This document shows, piece after piece, positions 33,721 to 42,766 of a DNA stretch of 64,000 bases. The stretch is from Scleromatobacter sp964418745. Lineage in GTDB: Bacteria > Pseudomonadota > Gammaproteobacteria > Burkholderiales > Burkholderiaceae_C. The stretch is taken from NCBI GenBank assembly GCA_964418745.1, contig CAYQMX010000006.1:186001-250000 (forward strand). The letters run 5' to 3'. A model generated the notes under the pieces. The model did no database searches and was not told the origin of the DNA. It worked only from the letters and a program-made list of their open reading frames with translations. The position numbers were made by a program, and so were the translations under genes. Position 1 is the first letter of the stretch. Every line of letters begins with the position of its first letter.

Positions 33721-36531
33721 ATGTTTCAAAGAACGAAGATCTGCAGCGGTGTCACCCTGGCGCTGGCCAGCCTGCTGGCCACGGCGGTCCAGGCGCAGGA
33801 CACCGAGGTGCAACGTGTCGAGGTGACCGGTTCCTCGATCAAGCGGATCGCCATCGAAGGCGCGCTGCCGATCCAGACGCTGACCGCCGATGACATCCGC
33901 AAGTCGGGCGCGACGTCGGTCACGGACCTGGTCCAGAACCTGGCCAGCATGCAGGGCTTCACCACCGAGTCGCAATCGGTCAACGGCGGCGGCGGCGGCG
34001 TCACCACCGCCTCGCTGCACGACCTGGGCTCGAAGTACACGCTGGTGCTGCTCAACGGCCATCGCATGGCGCCGTTCAACACCGGCTCCGAGGTCAACCT
34101 CAACGGGATCCCGCTGGCCGCGGTCGAGCGCGTGGAGGTGCTCAGCGACGGCGCGTCGGCCCTGTACGGCTCCGACGCGATCGCGGGCGTCGTCAACTTC
34201 ATCCTGAAGAAGGACAGCACCGCGGGCGCGATCTCGGCCGAGGTCGACGTGCCGCAGAAGGCGGGCGGGCGCAGCGCCACCGTGTCGATCTCGAAGGGCT
34301 TCGGCGAACTTGCCAAGGATCGCTGGAACGTCTTCCTGGCGGCCAGCTTCGACAAGCAGCAGGCGCTCAACGCCAGCCAGCGCGCGTTCTCGCGCAGCGG
34401 CGCGCTGAAGTTCAACGACGCTTACGGCAGCCAGGAGGTGGACCTGCTGAGCTCCAACACGGTGCCGGCCAACGCCACCGTCAAGCTGTCCAACGGCGAC
34501 ACGATCTACATCAACCCGAACAAGCTCGCCAACGGCTCGTGCGCGGCCAACTCGATCGCCTCGAACGACCGCTGCCTGTACGACTACGCCGCCACGGTGC
34601 AGGACATCCCGGCGTCGAGGCGGGCCAGCCTGCTGGGCAGCGGCCGCTTCGAGGTCAACGACAAGGTCTCGCTGTTCGCCGACCTGGCGTACTCGCACTA
34701 CGCGATGGACGCCCGCTACGCCGCGGTGGCGCAGCCGTTCTCGATCAGCAGCGCGCTGCTGGCCAAGGACATCGCCCCGCTGCTGGCGGGCCTGGGCTAC
34801 GACTCGAGCGTCACGCCCACGTCCGGCACCATGAACGTGCGCCTGCTCGACACCGGCGGTCGCACCGACGGCTACCAGACCAACACCCTGCACGCGGTGC
34901 TGGGCGCCGACGTCTCGATCGGCAGCTGGGATTCCAGCTTCAGCTTCACGCACTCGCAGAACCATTGGTACGACAAGGCCGAAGGCGGCTACTCGTCCAC
35001 CAACGCGATCGACGCGCTGATCACCAGCGGCGATTTCGACCCGCTGACCAGCCAGCCCGGCGCGGCCACCAGCCTGCTGGCGTCGGCGGTGCTGCACCAG
35101 ACGCTGGACCAGACGCGGTCCACGCTGGACGTGCTGTCCGCACGCACCAGCACCACGCTGGCGCGGCTGCCCGGCGGCGACCTGGGCTTCGGCACCGGCA
35201 TCGACCTCACGCGCCAGAAGTACGTCGACCGCCCGAGCGCGATCACGCAGGGCACGAACTCCCTGCAACCCGACTACACCGACTCCGTCTTCGGCGGCGC
35301 CTCGGGCGCGCTGCCCTTCGATTCGTCGCGCAGCTCCTGGGGCGTGTTCGCCGAACTGAATGCCCCGATCACCAGGACGCTGGAGATCGACGCGTCGGCC
35401 CGCTACGACGCCTACGGCGACGTGAAGAACAAGGACGGGTTCACCACCGCGGGCGCGTTCATCGGCGCCACCGACCAGGGCAAGAAGAGCTCGTCGGCCA
35501 CCTACAAGCTCAGCGCCGCGTTCCGTCCGATCAAGGAGCTGCTGCTGCGCGGCTCCGTGGGCACCGGCTTCAAGATGCCGACGATCGGCGACGTCAGCTC
35601 GCCGCTGCAGGCCTTCGGCAACACCGGCATGCACAGCTGCCCGATCGGCCTGTCCGACGACAAGGCCGCCTACTGCTTCTCGGTGCCCTACGAGTACAAC
35701 ATCCAGGCCGGCGGCAACCCGGCCAGCGACGGCGGAGCGCTCAAGCCCGAGAAGTCCACGCAGTGGACGCTGGGCTTCCGCATCGAGCCGTCGCCGGCGC
35801 TGTCGCTGGGTGCCGACCTGTGGACGGTGCGCCTGCACGACCAGATCAACACGATCACCGAGGACACCGCCTTCGGCGACGCCGCCACCTACGGCTCGCT
35901 GTTCAAGATCGCCAACGACCCGATCAGCGGCCAGCCGACGCTGACCTTCCTGGAGGTGCCGATCAACACCGGCAACGCGTTCTACCAGGGGGTCGACTTC
36001 GACGCCGAGAGCCACCTCGCAACGCCGGTGGGCCGCCTGACCGCGCGCGGCCACATGACGTGGATGCTGCGCGCCGACTACCAGAACCCGGGCGACCCGA
36101 ACTACGTCAACAGCATGGGCAAGGTGGGCTCGGACGGCCAGGTGACCTTCCGCTACCAGCTCTCCACGTCGGTGTCGCTGCAGCACGGTGCGTTCGAGTA
36201 CACGGTGGGCGCCAACTTCAAGCCGGGCTACAAGGACGACACCGCCGACTACTGCTACGACACGGCGGCGGGCTTCAGCGGCGACTCGGACAACTGCTCG
36301 ACCAACTCGGCCAACCGCCGGGTCAGCTCGTACGCGACGTTCGACTTCCAGACGCGCTACGACGTGTCGAAGGCGCTGTCGCTGACCGGCGGCGTCAAGA
36401 ACGTGTTCGACCGCAACCCGCCGTTCACGCTCAACGACCAGGCCGGCACCGGCAACGCCCGCGGCTACGACGGCCGCTACGCGAGCGCGCTGGGCCGCAC
36501 GTTCTACGTCGCCGGCAACTACGCGTTCTGA
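33721..36531 (+). CDS. TonB-dependent outer-membrane receptor
   Basis: A 936-residue receptor. The signal peptide ends at AVQA-QDTE (about residue 23). The plug domain reads RVEVTGSSIKR, VTDLVQNLA, VLLNGHRMAPF and IERVEVLSDGASALYGSDAIAGVVNF. The barrel ends AGNYAF with a terminal Phe. Paired cysteines in outer loops (SCAANS/DRCLYD, HSCPIG/AYCFS, YCYDT/NCSTN) suggest surface disulfides. GGAG at 33709-33712 sets the ATG. The substrate is unknown; no TonB/ExbBD, sigma factor or transporter genes are adjacent. Confidence 0.92.
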   Translation: MFQRTKICSGVTLALASLLATAVQAQDTEVQRVEVTGSSIKRIAIEGALPIQTLTADDIRKSGATSVTDLVQNLASMQGFTTESQSVNGGGGGVTTASLHDLGSKYTLVLLNGHRMAPFNTGSEVNLNGIPLAAVERVEVLSDGASALYGSDAIAGVVNFILKKDSTAGAISAEVDVPQKAGGRSATVSISKGFGELAKDRWNVFLAASFDKQQALNASQRAFSRSGALKFNDAYGSQEVDLLSSNTVPANATVKLSNGDTIYINPNKLANGSCAANSIASNDRCLYDYAATVQDIPASRRASLLGSGRFEVNDKVSLFADLAYSHYAMDARYAAVAQPFSISSALLAKDIAPLLAGLGYDSSVTPTSGTMNVRLLDTGGRTDGYQTNTLHAVLGADVSIGSWDSSFSFTHSQNHWYDKAEGGYSSTNAIDALITSGDFDPLTSQPGAATSLLASAVLHQTLDQTRSTLDVLSARTSTTLARLPGGDLGFGTGIDLTRQKYVDRPSAITQGTNSLQPDYTDSVFGGASGALPFDSSRSSWGVFAELNAPITRTLEIDASARYDAYGDVKNKDGFTTAGAFIGATDQGKKSSSATYKLSAAFRPIKELLLRGSVGTGFKMPTIGDVSSPLQAFGNTGMHSCPIGLSDDKAAYCFSVPYEYNIQAGGNPASDGGALKPEKSTQWTLGFRIEPSPALSLGADLWTVRLHDQINTITEDTAFGDAATYGSLFKIANDPISGQPTLTFLEVPINTGNAFYQGVDFDAESHLATPVGRLTARGHMTWMLRADYQNPGDPNYVNSMGKVGSDGQVTFRYQLSTSVSLQHGAFEYTVGANFKPGYKDDTADYCYDTAAGFSGDSDNCSTNSANRRVSSYATFDFQTRYDVSKALSLTGGVKNVFDRNPPFTLNDQAGTGNARGYDGRYASALGRTFYVAGNYAF

Positions 36532-36536
36532 CGCGC

Positions 36537-36567
36537 GCGGCGGCGGCCGGCGACGGACCGCCGCCGC
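36537..36567 (+). terminator. GC-rich hairpin after the receptor gene
   Basis: A perfect 10-bp stem (36537-36546 with 36558-36567) and an 11-nt loop begin 5 bases after the stop codon. There is no T-run. Confidence 0.5.
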
Positions 36568-36653
36568 ACCCGCCTGTTGCCGCCGGCGCACGGCAACGGC
36601 CGGGCGACGCGCGCGAAGCGAGCGCGGCGTCCGGCGTGCCCTAACATGGGCGC

Positions 36654-38618
36654 GTGAGCAAGACCGCCTATGAACGTCATCTGGAGCGCGCGCATGCGCT
36701 GATGGCGCGCCGCGTGCGCAGCGGCGCGGCCGGCCTGGCCACCGAGATCGCCGGCGCGCCCGTCACCAACGCGCGCACGCGGGCGCTGCGCACCGAGGCC
36801 GCGGCGGCGCTCGCGCGCCAGCATGACCGGTTCGCGGCGGCGTTCGGCGAGGCGCTGCTGCAGGCGTTTGCCGAGTTCGTCCGGCCGCCCGCCGCCAAGG
36901 CCGCGGGCCAGTGGCTGGACCTGGGTGCGTTCGAGATCATGGACGAAGGCCGCATCCAGGAGGAGATCGAGGTCGCCCAGGTGGTGCAGATCCTCAACGA
37001 GGACTGCGCGGTGGAGCTGCGTCGCCTGATCAAGTTCGAGGCCGCGCTGCGCCGCCACGAGGAGGTGAAGGTGGCGGCCTCGCCGATCGGGCCGCCCTGC
37101 CTGGCGCGCGCGCTGTGGGCCGCCTCCGACGGCCTGGGACTCGGCGCGGCCGCGCGCGCCGAACTCGTGCGCTGCGCCGCGCGCTGGCTGGTGCCGCGGC
37201 TGAGCGAGGCCTATGCCGCCGTGCGCCAGGCCGGCTTCGCCGATGCCTCGCACCTGGAGGCCGCCGATCGCGCGTCCGACGGCGCCGACGAGGTCTCCAC
37301 GATGGCGGCGCCGACGGGCTTCGACGTCACGCGGCCCGGCGCGCTGTTCGAGCTGATGGATCTCGACGAGCAGCGACCGGTGTTCGCCGCATCCACCGCC
37401 CCGGCGCCGTTCGCGCCGGTCGCCGACACGCTGCCGATGCCGCTCGAGGGCGACGACGCCCGCATCCCCGGCCTGATCCACAGCCACCGCGAGGAGCTCG
37501 CGGCGCTGCAGGACGCCACCAGCACGCGCCTGGCGGCGGCGCTCATCGGCCACCTGTTCGAGCGCATCGGCGCCGACCCCGCGTTGTCGGACGAGGCGCG
37601 CCAGTGGATCGCGCGGCTGCAGCCCGCCGTCGTGCACCTGGCCACGCACGACGCGACGCTGCTGCAGTCGCATCGCCATCCGGCGTGGACGCTGGTCAAC
37701 CGCATCGCGATGCACATGACGGTCGACAAGGGCGCGCCGGCGCCGGAGTTCCTGCAGTGGCTCGCCGACACGGCGGCGCAGGTGGCGGCCGACCCGTCCA
37801 CGGCCACGTTCGAGGCGGCGGTCGAGCGCCTGGCGCGCTGGCAGCGCAAGCAGGCGCAACGCCGGCTCACCTCCGTCGAGGGCGCGCTGGACCTGCTGCG
37901 CCGCAACGCGTCGCTCGAGGAACTGGTCGCGCAGGCCAAGGCGCGCCTGCAGCGCAAGCTCGACTCGGCGCAGGCGCCCTCGCAGACGCGGCGCTTCATC
38001 CTGACGCTGTGGTCGCTGGTCGTCGCGCAGGAATGGGCCAGCCTGGCGCCCGAGGCGCGGCGCCTGTCGCCGGCGCTGGACACGGCCGTCGACCTGATCT
38101 GGTCCACGGATGCGGCCCGCTCGCGCGCCGACTCGCCCACGCTGGTGGCGATGATCCCCGGGCTGGTCGACCGGCTGACGGCGGGCATGGCCACGCTGAA
38201 GCTGTCGGACGCGATGAAGAAGGCCTGGCTCGACCAGCTGGCGGCGATCCACCTGCATGCGATGCGCCGCCCCCTGGGCACGGCGGCGGCGGCCGGTCCG
38301 GTCACGGTGGACCTCGAGCTCGACGACGAACTGCCGCCGGCGCCGCCCGCCCCGCCGGTGGACGCGGGCTCGCCGGTGGCCGCCCTGCAGGTCGGCGAGA
38401 GCGTCACGCTGCAGCTGCATGGCGACTGGATGGACCTGCAGTTGCTGTGGATGAGCGAGAACGGCTACTTCCTGCTGTTCGCGGGCAGCGGCGACGGCTC
38501 GCACAGCTTCACGCGCAAGGCGCTGGAGCGCCTGTTCGAGCAGGGGCTGCTGCGCAGCGCCGACGCGGGCTCGGCGCTGCAGCGCGCCGGCGACGAGCTC
38601 ATCCGCCGGCGCCAGTGA
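36654..38618 (+). CDS. DUF1631 family protein
   Basis: A 654-residue cytoplasmic, mostly helical protein matching DUF1631: the N-terminal DEGRIQEEIEVAQVVQILN and the C-terminal WMSENGYFLLFAGSGDGSHSFTR are typical. The family has no settled function; some members resemble thymidine-phosphorylase-annotated proteins without the active site. GTG 36654 is used. The stop abuts the convergent glycosyltransferase gene with no base between. Confidence 0.8.
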   Translation: MSKTAYERHLERAHALMARRVRSGAAGLATEIAGAPVTNARTRALRTEAAAALARQHDRFAAAFGEALLQAFAEFVRPPAAKAAGQWLDLGAFEIMDEGRIQEEIEVAQVVQILNEDCAVELRRLIKFEAALRRHEEVKVAASPIGPPCLARALWAASDGLGLGAAARAELVRCAARWLVPRLSEAYAAVRQAGFADASHLEAADRASDGADEVSTMAAPTGFDVTRPGALFELMDLDEQRPVFAASTAPAPFAPVADTLPMPLEGDDARIPGLIHSHREELAALQDATSTRLAAALIGHLFERIGADPALSDEARQWIARLQPAVVHLATHDATLLQSHRHPAWTLVNRIAMHMTVDKGAPAPEFLQWLADTAAQVAADPSTATFEAAVERLARWQRKQAQRRLTSVEGALDLLRRNASLEELVAQAKARLQRKLDSAQAPSQTRRFILTLWSLVVAQEWASLAPEARRLSPALDTAVDLIWSTDAARSRADSPTLVAMIPGLVDRLTAGMATLKLSDAMKKAWLDQLAAIHLHAMRRPLGTAAAAGPVTVDLELDDELPPAPPAPPVDAGSPVAALQVGESVTLQLHGDWMDLQLLWMSENGYFLLFAGSGDGSHSFTRKALERLFEQGLLRSADAGSALQRAGDELIRRRQ

Positions 38619-39362
38619 TCACGCGTCGCTGGCCTGCAGCGCGGGCCGCGGCGCTGCGGGCGCGCGCAGGAGCGCCAGGTGCAGCGTCTGCGTCAGCAGC
38701 TCCAGCGGCCAGACCGCGTCCATCAGGTCGAACACCATGCGCCACTCGGCGCGCACGCCGCGCCACCAGCCCAGCTTCTCGGTCTTGCGCGACTGGGTGA
38801 CCGTGCGCCAGTGCGCGACCGCCACCGGCAGCCGCGCGGCGATGATGCGCTTGTTCATGAACACCTCGATGCCGAAGCGCGGCAGCAGGTGGATCTCGCG
38901 CAGCACGTCGGCCAGCAGCGCCTTGTCGACCACGCGTTCGCCCGACACGAAGTCGATCCCCGCCCAGCGGAAGATCGCCAGGCTGTTGCGGCGCAGGCTC
39001 AGCGCGACGGCCGCGCGGCCATCGAGCACCGGCGCGGCCAGGGCCGTCAGGTCGTCGGCGGCCAGGCCCTTCAGGTCGGCGTCCAGCAGCATCAGCAGCG
39101 CGTGGCGCGCCGCGGCCACGCCGCTGGCGATCGCCTTGCTCTTGCCCCGGTTGACCGGGTGCCGGACCAGGCGCACGCCGGGAAAGCGCGCGACGACGTC
39201 GGCCGTGTCGTCGGTCGAGCCGTCGTCGACGACGATCACCTCGGCCACCAGCGGATGCGCCGCGGCCACGGCGAGCACGGCGCCGATGCGCGGGCCCTCG
39301 TTGAAGGCGCAGACGATGCAGCTGATGCGCGCCGCGGGCGCCGTCGTCGGGAGGATGTTCAT
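38619..39362 (-). CDS. Family 2 glycosyltransferase
   Basis: A 247-residue GT2 enzyme. The nucleotide-sugar fold starts SCIVCAFNEGPRIG, continues VIVVDDGSTDDTA, and the metal motif is LLDADL. NRGKSKAIASG is the usual helix. It has no membrane helices of note, unlike polyprenol-phosphate mannosyltransferases of the long type. ATG 39362 is preferred over an upstream GTG frame because the extra 39 residues are low-complexity. It lies at the start of a run of lipid and glycan genes. Confidence 0.87.
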   Translation of the reverse strand: MNILPTTAPAARISCIVCAFNEGPRIGAVLAVAAAHPLVAEVIVVDDGSTDDTADVVARFPGVRLVRHPVNRGKSKAIASGVAAARHALLMLLDADLKGLAADDLTALAAPVLDGRAAVALSLRRNSLAIFRWAGIDFVSGERVVDKALLADVLREIHLLPRFGIEVFMNKRIIAARLPVAVAHWRTVTQSRKTEKLGWWRGVRAEWRMVFDLMDAVWPLELLTQTLHLALLRAPAAPRPALQASDA

Positions 39363-39580
39363 GCGCTGGGTGCGAGCGGGGGTGGCACCACTATCGGCGG
39401 CGCGCGTGACACTTTCGCGGCAGGGTCGCCCGCGGGCCACCGACGCGGCCGTTCGCGGGCGATGTCTTGCCCGCGTCACGCGTCCGTCATGACCGCTTCA
39501 CGCGATGTGACGATGCTCGCGAGCTGTCTTCATCCTGTCGTCAGGCCCGCGATGTCCGCCTTCCCCGCCCGCCCCGCCTG

Positions 39581-40837
39581 ATGCCGGCCTCGTTCCTCCT
39601 GCTGCTGGCCGCCCAGTTCGCGTCGGCGCTCGCGGACAACGCGTTGCTGATCGTCACCATCGACCTGCTGCAGCAACGGGCGATGCCGGGCTGGCTCGCG
39701 CCGATGCTCAAGGTGGCCTTCATCGCGGCCTACGTGCTGCTCGCCCCCTTTGTCGGGCCACTGGCCGATTCGTTCCCGAAGGCGAAGCTGATGGCGTGGA
39801 TGAACGGCGTCAAGATCTGTGGCGTCGTCGCGCTGGTGCTGGGTGCGCATCCCGTGGCGGCGTTCCTGGTGGTGGGCCTGGGCGCCGCCGCCTACGCGCC
39901 GGCCAAGTACGGGCTGGCCACGGAACTGGTGCGCCCCGACCAGCTGGTGGCAGCCAACGCCTGGATCGAGACGGCCGCGGTGTGCGCGGTGCTGCTGGGC
40001 ACCGGCCTGGGGGGCCTGCTGGTCAGCCCGTGGCTGCTCGGCCACGCCGGCGCGTGGGTGTCCGACGCGTTCGATCCGGTGCTGCCCTCGCTGCTGATCC
40101 TGCTGGGCGTCTACCTGCTGGCCGGCGCGCTGAACCTGGGCGTGCCCGACAGCGGCGTGCGCCACGACATCGCGTCGTTGCACCCGCGGGCGATGCTGCG
40201 CGACTTCGTGCAGTCCAACCGCCGGCTGTGGGGCGACCATGACGGCGGCCTGTCGCTGGCGGTCACCACGATCTTCTGGGGCGTCGGCGCCACGCTGCAG
40301 TTCGCGGTGCTGCGCTGGGCCCGCGAAACCATGCACCTGGCGCTCGATCGCGCGGCCTTCGTGCAGGCCGCCGTCGCGGTGGGCGTCATCGCCGGCGCGG
40401 TGGCCGCCGGCCGCTGGGTGCCGCTGGTGCACGCGCGCCGCATGCTGCTCGCCGGCGTCGTGTTCGGCCTGCTGATGATCGTGGTGGCGTTCACCACGCA
40501 ACTGGCCGTCGCGGTGGCGCTGCTGATCGTCGTCGGCGCGGTGGGCGGGCTGATGGTGGTGCCGCTGAACGCGTTGCTGCAGGATCGCGGCAATGCGCTG
40601 CTGAGCGCCGGGCGGTCGATCGCGGTCCAGGGCGGCAACGAGAACGCCAGCGTGCTGGTCTGCCTGGCCGTCTACTCGGCGCTGGTCGCCGCCGACGTGC
40701 CGCTGGTGGTGCTGATGGCCGGGCTCGGGGTGGGCGTGGCGGCGGCGCTGGCCGCGCTGATGCTGAGGCAGCGCTCGCGCGACCGTCGCGCCGTCGCCGT
40801 TCAGACCGACGAGTGGCGCGCCGAGGCGAAGGCGTAG
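39581..40837 (+). CDS. lplT: LplT-like MFS lysophospholipid transporter
   Basis: A 418-residue major facilitator protein with about 11-12 helices. The family pattern QFASALADNALLIVTIDLL, then PFVGPLADSFPKAKLM and APAKYGLATELVRPDQLVAANAWIE, is LplT's, which flips lysophospholipids inward. It is not followed by the usual acyltransferase/synthetase gene (aas). The 3' end overlaps the convergent GT4 gene by 37 nt. The upstream frame is open but ATG 39581 starts the first helix. Confidence 0.9.
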   Translation: MPASFLLLLAAQFASALADNALLIVTIDLLQQRAMPGWLAPMLKVAFIAAYVLLAPFVGPLADSFPKAKLMAWMNGVKICGVVALVLGAHPVAAFLVVGLGAAAYAPAKYGLATELVRPDQLVAANAWIETAAVCAVLLGTGLGGLLVSPWLLGHAGAWVSDAFDPVLPSLLILLGVYLLAGALNLGVPDSGVRHDIASLHPRAMLRDFVQSNRRLWGDHDGGLSLAVTTIFWGVGATLQFAVLRWARETMHLALDRAAFVQAAVAVGVIAGAVAAGRWVPLVHARRMLLAGVVFGLLMIVVAFTTQLAVAVALLIVVGAVGGLMVVPLNALLQDRGNALLSAGRSIAVQGGNENASVLVCLAVYSALVAADVPLVVLMAGLGVGVAAALAALMLRQRSRDRRAVAVQTDEWRAEAKA

Positions 40838-42012
40838 TCGGCGGTCGGCTCGACCGCGCGCATCACGCCGGCCATCACGCCCTCGACCTGGGCCGCGATG
40901 CTGTCCCAATCGAGTGCCATCACGCTGGTGCGGGCGCGCGCGCCCAGCACGTGGCAGCGCGCGCGGTCCGCGGCCGTGCGGGCGGCGATCGAGACGAACG
41001 CGTCGTTGTCGGCGAACGGCACCAGCGCGCCGTTGTCGCCGTGGCGGATCAGGCGTTGCGCGGCGGCGTAGTCGAAGGCGACCACCGCCAGGCCGCTGGC
41101 CATGGCCTCGGTGGTGACGTTGCCGAAGGTCTCGGTAGTGCTGGGAAACAGGAACAGGTCCGCCGACGCGTAGTGCGCGGCGAGGTCGTCGCCCGTGCGC
41201 TGGCCGGCGAACACCGCGTCGGGACAGCGCGCCTGCAGTTCCTTGCGCATCGGCCCGTCGCCCACCAGCACCAGGCGGGCGCGCGGATGGTCGCGGCGGA
41301 TCGCGTCGAAGGCGGCCACCAGCGTGAGGAGGTTCTTCTCGGGGGCCAGCCGGCCGACGCAGGCGACCACCAGGTCCTCGGCCGCAGCACCCCATTGCGC
41401 GCGCAGCGCGTCGCTGCGGTGGGCGGCGTCGAAGCGGCGCACGTCCACGCCGCGCGCCACGGTCATCAGGTTGCGGAAGCCTTCGCCGTGCAGGGCGTCG
41501 TGCAGCGCCTGCGTGGGCACCATCGTGCACTGCGTGGCGTTGTGGAAGCGGCGCAGGTAGGCCACGATCGGCCGCTTGAGGAAGCCGATGCCGTAGTGCT
41601 GGCTGTAGGCGTGGAAGTTGGTGCGGAAGTCGGAGCACACCGGCAGGCCCAGCGCGCGCGCGGCCAGCAGCGCTGAGCGGCCGAGCGGGCCCTCGGTGGC
41701 GATGTGGACGACGTCGGGGCGCTGCTGCTTCCACAACCTGACCAGCCGCCCCCTGCACGGCAGGCCCATGCGCAGGCCCTCGTAGCGCGGGATCGGCACG
41801 CCGCGCACCAGCACGTCGCCGTGGCCGTCGGCCGAGGTCGGTCCGACATCGCCGGCCTGGCGCGGCCGCACCACCTGCACCGCGTGGTGGCGGGCACGCA
41901 GGCCCTGCACCAGGCGCGAGATCGTCATCGACACGCCGTTGACCTCGGGCGGCCAGGTTTCCGTCACGCAGGCAATGCGCAGCGGGTGCGGGAGGCCGGG
42001 GTGAATGTCCAC
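40801..42012 (-). CDS. Family 4 glycosyltransferase (alpha-mannosyl/SqdX-like)
   Basis: A retaining glycosyltransferase of 403 residues. The start region IACVTETWPPEVNGVSMTIS and the C-terminal donor motif SADLFLFPSTTETFGNVTTEAMASG are typical of the GT4 enzymes that glycosylate diacylglycerol or phosphatidylinositol. GTG 42012 is fixed by AGGAGG (42020-42025, minus strand) with a 7-nt spacer; the frame's ATG at 42138 would add 42 unlikely residues. It shares a promoter region with the divergent gene at 42191. Confidence 0.9.
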   Translation of the reverse strand: MDIHPGLPHPLRIACVTETWPPEVNGVSMTISRLVQGLRARHHAVQVVRPRQAGDVGPTSADGHGDVLVRGVPIPRYEGLRMGLPCRGRLVRLWKQQRPDVVHIATEGPLGRSALLAARALGLPVCSDFRTNFHAYSQHYGIGFLKRPIVAYLRRFHNATQCTMVPTQALHDALHGEGFRNLMTVARGVDVRRFDAAHRSDALRAQWGAAAEDLVVACVGRLAPEKNLLTLVAAFDAIRRDHPRARLVLVGDGPMRKELQARCPDAVFAGQRTGDDLAAHYASADLFLFPSTTETFGNVTTEAMASGLAVVAFDYAAAQRLIRHGDNGALVPFADNDAFVSIAARTAADRARCHVLGARARTSVMALDWDSIAAQVEGVMAGVMRAVEPTADYAFASARHSSV

Positions 42013-42190
42013 GAGAAGACCTCCTGATGCGTTGCGGTCGCCGTCGATGATGGCGGCGCCGCGCAACAGAACGATGACAAGTCCATGTCTCATCGCAGGA
42101 TCGACGGACACGGCGCTTTCATATTTGGGCGTCACCATCCTGTCACGCCCCGGCCGTCATGGCCGACGGCGAACTCCTGAGAGGACACCC

Positions 42191-42766
42191 GTGAACACCT
42201 TCATGCAAACGCTACGCACGCAGCGCTGGGACGACCACCGCTTCTACCACCACAGCCTGGTCAACCAGAGCCTGCACCTGGTGAGCGCGATCAGCTTCCT
42301 GGTCGCCTACGCGCTGCTGTTCGTCGATCCGGCGCTCGCCGCGATCCTCGCCTGGTGCGTGTCGATGACGACGCGCCAGGCCGGCCACTTCTTCTTCGAG
42401 CCGCGCGGCTACGACGCCGTCAACCAGGTCACCGACGAGTACAAGGAAGAGGTCAAGGTCGGCTACAACATGCGCCGCAAGATCGTCCTGCTGGCCATCT
42501 GGGTGGCGATCCCCGCCGCGCTGTGGTTCATGCCTCACGCGGACCTGCGCGGCTTCGTGCACGACGTCGGCATCGCGTGGCTGTCGCTGGGCGTGGCCGG
42601 CCTGATCTTTCGCGTGCTGCAACTTTGGATCACCAAGAGCTTCGTGGAAGGGCTGGCCTGGGGCACGAAGATCCTGACCGACCCCTTCCACGACATCCTG
42701 CTGTACTACAAGGCGCCGCTCAGGCTCCTGCGCGGCGAGTCGTCGTCGGCGACGGCGACCCACTGA
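42191..42766 (+). CDS. Small membrane protein, weakly Mpo1/DUF962-like
   Basis: A 191-residue protein with about four hydrophobic segments. The N-terminal half has HHSLVNQSLHLVSAISFLVAY and RQAGHFFFEPRGYD, a spacing of His residues that recalls Mpo1-type 2-hydroxy-fatty-acid dioxygenases, but I am not sure of this. GTG 42191 follows GAGAGGA. The 3' end overlaps the convergent aminotransferase by 47 nt. Context points to a lipid-related role. Confidence 0.72.
   Translation: MNTFMQTLRTQRWDDHRFYHHSLVNQSLHLVSAISFLVAYALLFVDPALAAILAWCVSMTTRQAGHFFFEPRGYDAVNQVTDEYKEEVKVGYNMRRKIVLLAIWVAIPAALWFMPHADLRGFVHDVGIAWLSLGVAGLIFRVLQLWITKSFVEGLAWGTKILTDPFHDILLYYKAPLRLLRGESSSATATH

Noticed and set aside
26415..36591. 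Very long minus-strand open frames (about 855, 1065 and 980 codons) opposite the exporter, synthetase and TonB-receptor genes
   Set aside because: They are antisense shadows of well-supported plus-strand genes in very GC-rich DNA, are rich in His, Arg, Gln and Asp, and contain no recognisable motif.
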